Shown here piece by piece: positions 1-5,542 of a DNA stretch of 5,542 nt (positions within the stretch are counted from its first letter, which is position 1; each line of letters opens with the position of its first letter). The position numbers were made by a program, and so were the translations under genes. Source of the stretch: Desulfobacteraceae bacterium. GTDB taxonomy: Bacteria > Desulfobacterota > DSM-4660 > Desulfatiglandales > Desulfatiglandaceae. The stretch is taken from contig JABMQV010000094.1 in assembly GCA_013203065.1 (NCBI GenBank), forward strand, positions 1 to 5,542, written 5' to 3'. Below the pieces are notes generated by a model that ran no database searches, had not been told where the DNA came from, and worked only from the letters and a program-made list of their open reading frames with translations.

Positions 1-121
1 ACCCATAACGCCAAAGTGAGCATTTTTGCTCAGGAGGGGCTTGACGTCCCCTTACCCACATGTGCTAATCCATGCTTCACGAATTCGGCTTCAGTTTTTT
101 GAGGATATTTTCAAGCCTGCA
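1..121. other. Non-coding left flank, no gene recognised
   Basis: This is the sequence beyond the 179-bp insertion element, downstream of the carboxyltransferase gene. I find no reading frame on either strand that resembles a protein. A short open frame on the plus strand starts at 26 and runs through the insertion element into the antisense of the carboxyltransferase; its composition is not protein-like and I do not call it. The stretch holds a 6-bp hairpin at 17-32 and a weaker one (AGGGG 35-39 pairing with CCCCT 48-52). Together they could mark the 3' end of a transcript, but neither is followed by a T tract. In the ancestral arrangement it would have begun directly after the carboxyltransferase stop codon. 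Confidence 0.5.
17..32. repeat. Perfect 6-bp hairpin with TTTT loop
   Basis: TGAGCA (17-22), TTTT (23-26) and TGCTCA (27-32) form a perfect short stem-loop. It could be a weak transcript end for the minus-strand genes or for a gene entering from the left. There is no U-run after it in either direction, so it is not a convincing intrinsic terminator. It is listed as a palindrome only. Confidence 0.4.
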
Positions 122-125
122 CTTA

Positions 126-150
126 GGGCTCGCGCAAAAATAACTTCACA
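126..150 (+). repeat. Left terminal inverted repeat
   Basis: This is the outer end of the 179-bp element. Its first 17 bases are identical to the reverse complement of 288-304. The next eight match at five positions (mismatches at 143, 144 and 148). TTA lies immediately outside at 123-125. Confidence 0.75.
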
Positions 151-279
151 TTTTCGCATCCCACCTTCAGGTTATCTTCGGCCGCGTCTCAATCGCAAAA
201 TCCTCGGAAGAGTGTTGCTATTCCTGTGGTTTTGCTCAATCGCCGCAGCCAAATCTGACCTAAATCTGGGCGCCAACTC

Positions 280-304
280 TGGGAACCTATTTTTGCGCGA
301 GCCC
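280..304 (-). repeat. Right terminal inverted repeat
   Basis: This is the inverted partner of 126-150. Its outer edge abuts TTA at 305-307, which is the stop codon (TAA on the minus strand) of the carboxyltransferase gene. The gene therefore ends exactly where the element begins. Confidence 0.75.
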
Positions 305-2167
305 TTAGAACAGCAGCATTTTTTTGGACTTTTTCTTGGCTCTCCTCTTTGGCCTGAATGAAGTACGTTTGTATAGTTCAAGATACTTGATTAAACAGAG
401 TTTCATGTCCTTCCTCTCACAGATCTCCTGAATCCCCCGTATGTCGTGATAGTAATCGAGCTGTTGATAGATCTTTTTGGATATCTGGTGTAGATGGTGG
501 GATCGGACTAGCCCTTCATCCACCTCAAATCCCCTGGCCTTCATGACCCGAGGCCCCGCAAAAATTACCAGGGCACCGGGTTCTGCGATCATGACGTCTC
601 CGAGGGCGGCATAGCTGGCAATTGCGCCGCCTGCAGAAGGATCTGCCAGGATGGAAATATAGGGGAGCCCGTGTCTCTTCAACCGGTTTACCGACTCGAT
701 GGTTTTTACCATCTGCATAAGCGCTGATATCCCTTCGTAGAGCCTTGCACCGCCCGAACAGCAGAGGCTCACGAATGGCAGATTTTCCTGAATGGCAAGG
801 TCTACGGCCCTTCTGAACTTCTCGCCAAACACCACACCCATGGAACCTCCGCAGTAATAAAAGGTCCCGATGGCCATGACCACGGGGAAGTGGTATATTT
901 GTGCCCTTCCAACAACAAGGGATTCCTCAAAGTGAGAACGTCCCTCTTGTTTGGCCAGAAAATCTCGATAGTAGTCGGTGATGGCATCCTCTTCAAGGAG
1001 TTGGTCAACGGTCAGGTTTCGGTAAAGTTCGTGGAAGGTCCCTGTGTCTGCAAGACAGTCGATCCACCCGCTGGCACCAAGGGTGTAAGAATACCCGCAT
1101 TCCGGACACACATTGAAATTGTCAAGCAAGGACTTGAGGGGGATTAGTTTGCCGCATCCTTTATGGTGTTTGCCATCTCCCTGGCTGGCGCCGCATCGGA
1201 CAAACTCGGTGTCGGACTCGATGTCCTGGGGATTTCCATAGTCGTCGGCCACCTCTATCAGGCTTGTATAGTTGACAATGTTGATATCCGGCGGGGGCTT
1301 GCGAAATGCCTTCTTGATAGGTTTTTCTATGTACCGCTTGATGTCATAAAGTCTCCCGCTCCCTTTGGAAACACCGTATTGTTTGGCCCTGATCTCTCGT
1401 TTCTTGATCAGTTTAGGAATACGTGAACGAGAAAGGTCTCTTATCGCCTTGACAAGAAACTGTCTGATGTTTTCGGCGGTCTCCTGTTGATTGGTGACAT
1501 CCTCGGGTGAAGGCACGATTCGATCGATTACATCGAGATTTTTGAGGTCCTTGGCGGTGGGTTTAAGAATGGTAAGGGCATCCTCAATGCGGGTCGGGTC
1601 TCTGAATACAATGGAGGCCATGCTCTCGGGGGGGGCTGTTGCATAAAGGGCATCTTCCATCTGGCCCCTGATGTCCGTCACCTGAATGGCCAGAGCCCCC
1701 CCACTCCCTCCTTCCCCTAAGATCAGGGATATGGTCCGTATGGGCAGGGTCAAAAATTCCCGGATCAGGTGTGCAATAAAGAAGGCCTGAAAACGCTCTG
1801 CCGAATACATGGAGATGTCTGCACCATAGGTGTCGATTATGGAGAATACGAAGGTATTTTCAGGGTCCGAAGCGCGGGCCCTTTTCAACACAGTCAATAT
1901 GTAGGAATGATCGTCCGAGGTAAGCATTCCATAATTCAACTTCTTTAGATCCTCTTTGGTCTTCAGATCTTCAGGCCTTGGCTTTTGTTGGGCAATCAAA
2001 AAAAGCTTCTTTTGTTCAAACTGGCAGGACCCCGCTAAGAGAGACCCTTTTGGGGCCAGGAAGGGTTCAAAATCCGGGAACAGCCTATCGATTATATGAG
2101 AAGCCCTGGGCCGGAACGGGTGCCGGGTCCTCTTTTTAAAGATCTCAACGAGGTCTAACTTGGCCAT
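305..2167 (-). CDS. accAD: Fused acetyl-CoA carboxylase carboxyltransferase, alpha-beta order
   Basis: The product is a 620-aa single-chain carboxyltransferase. It is expected to transfer CO2 from carboxybiotin on the carrier protein to acetyl-CoA, giving malonyl-CoA for cytoplasmic fatty acid synthesis. Residues about 15-250 resemble AccA, with GEGGSGGALA at 151-160. Residues about 320-600 resemble AccD: a four-cysteine zinc finger (C325, C338, C354, C357), GGSMG 440-444, SGGAR 471-475, GGAIAS 513-518 and FAGPRV 536-541. Both glycine pairs expected to form the oxyanion holes are kept. The AccA N-terminal helical region is largely missing, and a linker (about 250-320) joins the halves. Oddities are the alpha-first order, C-x12-C in place of C-x2-C in the finger, a degenerate IDTPGAYPG motif (YGADIS at 114-119), no PEGFQ-type motif after FAGPRV, and a very basic tail (601-616). 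A TTG 48 nt upstream is also in frame, but this ATG has AAGGA 8 nt before it. No biotin carboxylase or carrier gene is in the window. Acetyl-CoA is the family default substrate; another acyl-CoA is possible. Confidence 0.88.
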   Translation of the reverse strand: MAKLDLVEIFKKRTRHPFRPRASHIIDRLFPDFEPFLAPKGSLLAGSCQFEQKKLFLIAQQKPRPEDLKTKEDLKKLNYGMLTSDDHSYILTVLKRARASDPENTFVFSIIDTYGADISMYSAERFQAFFIAHLIREFLTLPIRTISLILGEGGSGGALAIQVTDIRGQMEDALYATAPPESMASIVFRDPTRIEDALTILKPTAKDLKNLDVIDRIVPSPEDVTNQQETAENIRQFLVKAIRDLSRSRIPKLIKKREIRAKQYGVSKGSGRLYDIKRYIEKPIKKAFRKPPPDINIVNYTSLIEVADDYGNPQDIESDTEFVRCGASQGDGKHHKGCGKLIPLKSLLDNFNVCPECGYSYTLGASGWIDCLADTGTFHELYRNLTVDQLLEEDAITDYYRDFLAKQEGRSHFEESLVVGRAQIYHFPVVMAIGTFYYCGGSMGVVFGEKFRRAVDLAIQENLPFVSLCCSGGARLYEGISALMQMVKTIESVNRLKRHGLPYISILADPSAGGAIASYAALGDVMIAEPGALVIFAGPRVMKARGFEVDEGLVRSHHLHQISKKIYQQLDYYHDIRGIQEICERKDMKLCLIKYLELYKRTSFRPKRRAKKKSKKMLLF

Positions 2168-2175
2168 GATGGGTA

Positions 2176-2180
2176 TCCTT
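2176..2180 (-). promoter_or_regulatory. Ribosome binding site deciding the carboxyltransferase start
   Basis: On the minus strand AAGGA lies 8 nt before the ATG at 2165-2167, which is good Shine-Dalgarno spacing. The alternative in-frame TTG at 2213-2215 has no comparable site and would add 16 residues that do not look like the family N-terminus. Confidence 0.65.
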
Positions 2181-2199
2181 TTGAAATTTGCTTGGCAGC

Positions 2200-2252
2200 C
2201 AAGATCCAAGATCAATGAATTTCAACAACTGGAATCACAAAACAAGATCCAA
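2200..2252 (-). repeat. Pair of direct 10-bp repeats in the carboxyltransferase leader
   Basis: TTGGATCTTG (minus-strand reading) occurs at 2243-2252 and again at 2200-2209, 43 bp apart start to start. A partial third copy overlaps the second (CAAGATC on the plus strand at 2207-2213). The repeats lie 33-85 bp before the start codon and could be operator half-sites or chance. The surrounding 2253-2300 is AT-rich, as expected near a promoter, but I cannot pick a clear -35/-10 pair. Confidence 0.3.
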
Positions 2253-2363
2253 CAAGGCCTAATTAACATTCCTTTAAACAATTATCAATTATTTCCCGTA
2301 GAGTTTATCTTTCGGTGACCCATAAGATGTACAGGGGAACCGTGCCGAGTTAATAGCCTTTTT

Positions 2364-2388
2364 ACCAGGAGGAGGGAATGTTCCTGGT
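2364..2388. repeat. 7-bp inverted repeat just after the Nudix gene
   Basis: ACCAGGA (2364-2370) and TCCTGGT (2382-2388) are perfect inverted copies with an 11-nt loop, starting 8 nt beyond the Nudix stop codon. Read on the coding (minus) strand, the hairpin is followed by AAAAAGG, not a T-run, so it is at best a stem that protects or punctuates the mRNA. It is part of the 229-nt gap (2168-2396) before the carboxyltransferase gene. That gap also holds an imperfect stem (CGGT 2313-2316, CCC 2319-2321, GGG 2334-2336, ACCG 2339-2342). Confidence 0.35.
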
Positions 2389-2396
2389 TTCTTGGG

Positions 2397-2867
2397 TTAA
2401 AATCTGTTGAAGTAGTCCTTGAGGATTCTGGCGTGATCAAAGGCCAAATGTTCAGGAATGGAATTGCGGAAAAAAATCCCCACGTCTTTGGCATCGTCAG
2501 CTGCCTTGGGTTTTCCGGCACCTCTGGCCACAAAGACCACAGAGATGGTGTGGTGTCTCGGGTCCCTTTGGGGATCGGAATAGGCACCCAATTGATACAA
2601 AAGCTCCACCTTCAGGGATGTCTCTTCCTCAGCTTCTCGAATGGCAGCTGATTCAAGGCTCTCACCGTAATCCACAAAGCCCCCGGGGAGGGCCCATCCG
2701 GCCGGAGGATTTCTTCTCTTTATGAGTAAGATGCCGGTGTCTTCCCTCAAGGCATGTTTCTGCGGAGGGGTGGCGTCTATTTCGATAATGATATCAACCG
2801 TGGGAAAGGGGTTTCGATATTTTTCCACCATCTTTCCGCAGTGGGGACAAGAGAGGTGTTGTTTCAT
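2397..2867 (-). CDS. Nudix hydrolase with N-terminal CPHC knuckle
   Basis: The product is a 156-aa cytoplasmic Nudix hydrolase. It would cleave a nucleoside diphosphate linked to another moiety, using divalent metal. The Nudix box GX5EX7REUXEEXGU is complete at residues 63-85 (G63, E69, R77, E78, E81, E82), except that the last glycine is Ser84. WALPGGFV (58-65), [13 protein letters not shown] (102-114) and DDAKDV (124-129) resemble the ADP-ribose pyrophosphatase/MutT-like branch, but the substrate cannot be fixed from sequence. CPHCG at 7-11 is a single zinc-knuckle half without an obvious second CxxC. The reading frame opens at a TTG at 2922-2924, but the ATG at 2867 is preferred because the protein then starts just before the CPHC motif. 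Its ribosome site is imperfect (AGGA 3 nt or AAGGA 12 nt upstream). The gene follows dsbD after 124 nt on the same strand. Confidence 0.88.
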   Translation of the reverse strand: MKQHLSCPHCGKMVEKYRNPFPTVDIIIEIDATPPQKHALREDTGILLIKRRNPPAGWALPGGFVDYGESLESAAIREAEEETSLKVELLYQLGAYSDPQRDPRHHTISVVFVARGAGKPKAADDAKDVGIFFRNSIPEHLAFDHARILKDYFNRF

Positions 2868-2991
2868 GAGTCCTGTTCGTCCTTCAGGATCTTGTTGTTG
2901 CCGATCTGAAAAGTACCAACGCAATCAGAGATATCATTTTTTTGCCGGAAAAAGAACCCCGTTTCAGGAGGGTGAAAGTTTTTCCCTATGG

Positions 2992-4812
2992 TCACGATGT
3001 TTCAAACAGGGCTTTCATTTTTTTCAGGACCTCTTCTGCATTGACAAAGGATTGGATCCTGAGAGCCTTTACCTCCCTCCCCTGCCCGTCAATAAAGATG
3101 ATAGTGGGGACACCCCGGATTTGAAAACGTTCCAGAATCTTCTCCTGGTAGGGATGCCGTTTTGTCAAATCGACCCGGACAGTAACGAAATCCCGGCTCA
3201 GCTTCACGACATCTGGATCGGTAAATACCTTTTTGTCCAACGCTTTGCAAGGGCCGCACCAATCTGCGTAAAAATCCAGGATCACAGGTTTGTCTTCCTT
3301 GGCAGCCTCCGTGAGGATTGCCTGGTCATACGGGACCCAATGAACCGTCTCACCTGCCGAGGGCTTGAAGAGCAGGAAGATGATTGCCACGCCTACCAAT
3401 AGCACGCCAAGGCCCTTCTTGACGGACTTGAAAATACCGGGGACCCCACTGCTTCTGTCGAACCACCCGAGGTGCAGCCCTGCGGCTACAAGTATTGCCG
3501 CGAAAAGCACGGATTTCCCGGTGGCGCCTGGAATGAGAGGCTCCAACAGATAGCCCGCCATGCCCATGAGGACCCATCCCATGAGCTTTCTGATCCATAC
3601 CATCCATTGCCCTGACATGGGTAGCCTTTCCAGGGTCCCCGAGAAGATCGCCAATATTGAAAGAGGCAGACCCAGACCGATGCTCAAGACAAAAAAATAG
3701 AGAAATCCCAGGAAGGCATCCCCTTTTTGTCCCACGTAGGTGAGGAGCCCCAGGATAAAGGGACCGAGACAGGGGGCAGCCACAATTCCCAGGGTCAGGC
3801 CCATGAAAAAGCTCCCGAAATACCCACCGATGTTTCTGGAGGCAACTTGGGTCAGACCCGAAGGGATACGAAATTCCCAAAGGCCAAAAAAGCTCAGACC
3901 CAGAGAAACCAAGATTCCTGCCACAACCATCAAGACCAAAGGATTTTGGAGGGCAGAACCCAGTAAGCCGCCGGAAAGGGCGGCAGTCAGGCCCAATATT
4001 GAGTTTGTAAAGGCAAGACCTGAGATGTAAAGGAGTCCATGGAGAACGACCTTCCCCCGTATCTTTTCTCCCCTGCCCCCAAAATAGGAGACGGTGATGG
4101 GGATGAGCGGATAGATGCATGGGGTGAGATTTAGGGCAAGCCCACCCAAGAAAATGGCAAGAAGGGTCAGCCAGAGACCGCCATCCATGCTCCATCCGGA
4201 TACCGGTTCAGGATTTGCCGGATCTGCCTCTTCTGAATAGAACATTGTCTGGTTTTGGAGGCTCGAATGGGCGCCCCGGGGAGCAACCAATAAGGAAAGC
4301 GAGATCGGTACTTTTTGCGGCGGTAAACACAAGCGCGATGAACAGGCCTGAAAAGAAATCCCCCCATTTATCAAATGTTCACCCGGCGTGATTTCGGGGT
4401 TGACCCTCAATCGGGCACGGACAAGAAATTGTCGTGAAAAGACCTCGACCGGTTCGTTGGTATATTCGAACTTCTTCTTCTCGGGAGGGGGGAAACGGAG
4501 GTCCTCCACCGTGAGTCCTGGTAGGTTGGAAAGAGAGAGAACCGTCGGGATTAGGCCATCTGCGCCGGCCTTTGTCCCGTGGATATACCAGGGAGTGGCG
4601 ACATTGACTTTAAAAAGAATAGGATAGGTTTCACCGGCCGGATACTGATCACGGGAGTTTATGACATCCACTTGGACGATGGGCTTTTTGGTGGAGGTTC
4701 CCCAGGTGTTGGTGGGGTGGCACAATAGACTTGCGAGGACAAAAAGGCATGACCCCAAGGAATATCGTACCAGGAACCTAACAGTTAAAAACATAGGACT
4801 TTTTATTTTCAT
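2992..4812 (-). CDS. dsbD: Thiol:disulfide interchange protein DsbD
   Basis: The product is a 606-aa inner-membrane reductase that passes electrons from cytoplasmic thioredoxin to periplasmic thiol proteins, which can include disulfide isomerase and cytochrome c maturation partners. All three modules are present. A signal peptide (about 1-38, hydrophobic core 19-31, cleavage perhaps after G38) precedes a periplasmic N-domain with the cysteine pair C157/C162. The hydrophobic core (about 211-482) has the two redox cysteines in LTPCIYP (C232) and AAPCLGP (C348). A C-terminal thioredoxin domain (about 490-606) has WCGPCK (C519, C522) and cis-proline P569 in GVPT. All six redox cysteines are therefore kept. 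E. coli DsbD is of similar size. The thioredoxin motif is CGPC, unlike the CVAC of E. coli. The frame opens at a TTG at 4893; the ATG at 4812 is chosen because it gives a normal signal peptide, with ATG 4794 as the alternative. AAGGA directly abuts ATG 4812, so translation probably depends on coupling to the overlapping HD gene. Confidence 0.95.
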   Translation of the reverse strand: MKIKSPMFLTVRFLVRYSLGSCLFVLASLLCHPTNTWGTSTKKPIVQVDVINSRDQYPAGETYPILFKVNVATPWYIHGTKAGADGLIPTVLSLSNLPGLTVEDLRFPPPEKKKFEYTNEPVEVFSRQFLVRARLRVNPEITPGEHLINGGISFQACSSRLCLPPQKVPISLSLLVAPRGAHSSLQNQTMFYSEEADPANPEPVSGWSMDGGLWLTLLAIFLGGLALNLTPCIYPLIPITVSYFGGRGEKIRGKVVLHGLLYISGLAFTNSILGLTAALSGGLLGSALQNPLVLMVVAGILVSLGLSFFGLWEFRIPSGLTQVASRNIGGYFGSFFMGLTLGIVAAPCLGPFILGLLTYVGQKGDAFLGFLYFFVLSIGLGLPLSILAIFSGTLERLPMSGQWMVWIRKLMGWVLMGMAGYLLEPLIPGATGKSVLFAAILVAAGLHLGWFDRSSGVPGIFKSVKKGLGVLLVGVAIIFLLFKPSAGETVHWVPYDQAILTEAAKEDKPVILDFYADWCGPCKALDKKVFTDPDVVKLSRDFVTVRVDLTKRHPYQEKILERFQIRGVPTIIFIDGQGREVKALRIQSFVNAEEVLKKMKALFETS

Positions 4813-5353
4813 TCCTTGCCAAATAAAGGAGAGATTCGGGCCCGAAGCCAAGTTTTGTAAAGAGTTTTTTTTCCACCTCCTTACAGAGGTCAAAGTTCTT
4901 TCTGATTGCCCGGTCGATTCCCGCCCGGTTCCCGCCGTATCGTTCCAGGATATAGGAAAGGCGTTCTTTGAGAGTAACTACCTCATCATGGTTTACACGT
5001 TTGTCCGCATAATAGACGATTTCCGTCTCCGAGCAGTTCTCATTGAGAGAATAGTCACGCAGTCTCACATGCTGGCCCACGATATCTGCAATCTCATCGA
5101 GGCTATTTTGAATACAGATTTGTCTGCCGATTTCAGCGTGGTCCCAGTTGGAATTCAGACATGCTGTCTTTCCAATGTCGTGGAGGAGAGCTGCCGCCGT
5201 GGTTTTTTTGACGGAAACACAGACACCGGCATCCAGAAGCCCCGTTGCGATCAGGCGAGCCACTCTTGCAACCAGCACGGAGTGGGCCTTGATATTGTCA
5301 AACATCTCATATCTATCCATCAGTTGAAAGCAGATTTCGGTCGAAGGGATCAT
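4778..5353 (-). CDS. HD-domain phosphohydrolase (HDIG type)
   Basis: The product is a 191-aa soluble protein with the metal-binding residues of the HD superfamily in order: H24 (AHSVLVARVA), H58-D59 (LLHDIGK), H72 (DHAEIG), H95 (GQHV) and D117 (YYADKRV). The family hydrolyses phosphomonoester or phosphodiester bonds in nucleotides and related compounds; nothing here identifies the substrate. There is no signal peptide, membrane segment or extra regulatory domain. The segment KERLSYILERY (129-139) and the following helical tail are typical of small stand-alone HDIG proteins. The ATG has AAGG 5 nt upstream (5359-5362) and no better in-frame start before it. It is the first gene of the minus-strand run, with a candidate promoter about 60 nt upstream, and its last 35 nt overlap dsbD. 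It might supply a housekeeping activity only incidentally linked to dsbD. Confidence 0.87.
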   Translation of the reverse strand: MIPSTEICFQLMDRYEMFDNIKAHSVLVARVARLIATGLLDAGVCVSVKKTTAAALLHDIGKTACLNSNWDHAEIGRQICIQNSLDEIADIVGQHVRLRDYSLNENCSETEIVYYADKRVNHDEVVTLKERLSYILERYGGNRAGIDRAIRKNFDLCKEVEKKLFTKLGFGPESLLYLARNENKKSYVFNC

Positions 5354-5413
5354 CGTAGCCTTGAGGTCAAGGGGGTCCGGTCTTGTCGGGTTTACAGCGA
5401 AAGTACGCCCAAA

Positions 5414-5442
5414 AATCTATCAAGTTCTGAATTGACTTTCAA
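5414..5442 (-). promoter_or_regulatory. Candidate sigma70 promoter for the HD-dsbD genes
   Basis: On the minus strand TTGAAA (5437-5442, 5 of 6 to the -35 consensus) is followed after exactly 17 bp by TAGATT (5414-5419, 4 of 6 to the -10 consensus). Transcription would start near 5407, leaving a leader of about 54 nt before the HD start codon. The position and spacing fit well, but the -10 is only moderate. Confidence 0.45.
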
Positions 5443-5480
5443 GTGAAAAGTAAAGGGCAAAACAGCCAAACCCAAGGTCC

Positions 5481-5506
5481 ACACAGATATTGACAAAGGT
5501 CTGTGT
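5481..5506. repeat. 7-bp inverted repeat upstream of the HD promoter
   Basis: ACACAGA (5481-5487) and TCTGTGT (5500-5506) are perfect inverted copies separated by 12 bp. They lie 39 bp upstream of the candidate -35, a place where an activator or repressor could bind as a dimer (19-bp centre-to-centre spacing, about two helical turns). No T-run follows on either strand, so a terminator for an upstream gene is less likely. The remaining sequence to the window edge (5507-5542) contains no recognisable gene. Confidence 0.35.
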
Positions 5507-5542
5507 TTCCGCTAAGTTTCTGCAAAATCATATAAAGAGAAC

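Larger units (their letters stand above)
126..304. mobile_element. MITE-like non-autonomous insertion element, 179 bp
   Basis: The two ends are inverted copies of each other. Positions 126-142 (GGGCTCGCGCAAAAATA) match the reverse complement of 288-304 without a mismatch. Allowing three mismatches extends the arms to 25 bp (126-150 and 280-304, 22 of 25 identical). TTA lies directly outside both ends (123-125 and 305-307), which fits a 3-bp target duplication; because the flanks read CTTAG on both sides, a 4-5 bp duplication (TTAG or CTTAG) is equally possible. The 129-bp core has no credible gene but carries short direct repeats (CTCAATCGC at 188-196 and 235-243; AAATCTG at 251-257 and 262-268). 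Long terminal inverted repeats, small size, no coding capacity and a target duplication define a MITE or an internally deleted IS. A TNA or YTAR duplication would suit some IS5-family groups, but the parent IS is not identified. It sits exactly at the carboxyltransferase stop codon. Confidence 0.72.

Noticed and set aside
26..361. Plus-strand frame of 111 codons through the insertion element
   Set aside because: It crosses both element ends and runs into the antisense of the carboxyltransferase tail. It shows no transposase motif, so the element is treated as non-coding.
2364..2388. Intrinsic terminator after the Nudix gene
   Set aside because: The stem is real, but on the coding strand it is followed by A residues instead of T, so it is kept only as an inverted repeat.
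2884..2937. Tiny minus-strand frame (17 aa, [10 protein letters not shown] start) between dsbD and the Nudix gene
   Set aside because: It is hydrophobic and tempting as a micropeptide, but it has no Shine-Dalgarno sequence, is very short and overlaps no conserved feature.
2722..3402. Plus-strand open frame of 226 codons across the Nudix-dsbD junction
   Set aside because: Its translation is low in recognisable protein features and mirrors the antisense of dsbD and Nudix motifs.
3350..4195. Long second open frame (281 codons) on the minus strand inside dsbD
   Set aside because: It lies wholly within the dsbD reading frame region in another frame. Its translation is rich in Pro, His, Arg and Cys without any domain, while the dsbD frame carries all family motifs.
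4872..4881. Strong Shine-Dalgarno-like AAGGAGGTGG upstream of dsbD
   Set aside because: No start codon lies at a useful distance downstream in the dsbD frame; the bases are explained as HD-protein codons.
4661..5446. Plus-strand open frame of 261 codons opposite the HD gene and the start of dsbD
   Set aside because: It is antisense to two well-supported genes, matches no known family and has no ribosome binding site that stands out.
5443..5475. Sigma54-type promoter (GG...GC) in the HD leader
   Set aside because: The GGC-TG-TTTTGC sequence has the wrong spacing between the GG and GC elements.

Overview
The window reads as ordinary chromosome from a Gram-negative, probably anaerobic bacterium. 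The best guess is Desulfobacterota (the former Deltaproteobacteria, sulfate-reducer relatives). This rests on the gene content: a single-chain alpha+beta acetyl-CoA carboxylase carboxyltransferase of a type I associate with that group, and a full three-domain DsbD. The placement is recalled and inferred; no phylogeny was run.

All four supported genes lie on the minus strand, so transcription runs from right to left. At the right end (about 5354-5542) there is a leader with a candidate sigma70 promoter (5414-5442) and a 7+7 bp inverted repeat (5481-5506). Next come an HD-domain phosphohydrolase (4778-5353), DsbD (2992-4812, overlapping the HD gene by 35 nt), a Nudix hydrolase with an N-terminal CPHC knuckle (2397-2867), and the fused carboxyltransferase (305-2167). 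The HD-dsbD pair is very likely co-transcribed. The 124-nt and 229-nt gaps before the Nudix and carboxyltransferase genes allow separate promoters, although no strong one is visible.

The genes do not form one obvious pathway. The carboxyltransferase would make malonyl-CoA (or another carboxylated acyl-CoA) for lipid synthesis, using biotin carboxylase and biotin carrier proteins encoded elsewhere. DsbD carries electrons from cytoplasmic thioredoxin to periplasmic thiol proteins, including cytochrome c maturation factors. The Nudix and HD proteins are small phosphohydrolases of unknown substrate.

The most unusual structure is at the left end. A 179-bp non-coding element (126-304) is bounded by 17-bp perfect (25-bp imperfect) terminal inverted repeats and flanked on both sides by TTA. 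The right-hand TTA is the TAA stop codon of the carboxyltransferase. It looks like a MITE-type, non-autonomous insertion sequence derivative that landed exactly at the stop codon without damaging the gene. The carboxyltransferase is itself worth a look: its domain order is alpha-beta, its zinc finger has a 10-residue insertion, and two motifs usual in the separate subunits are altered. I saw no CRISPR array, tRNA, rRNA, defence system or phage gene.
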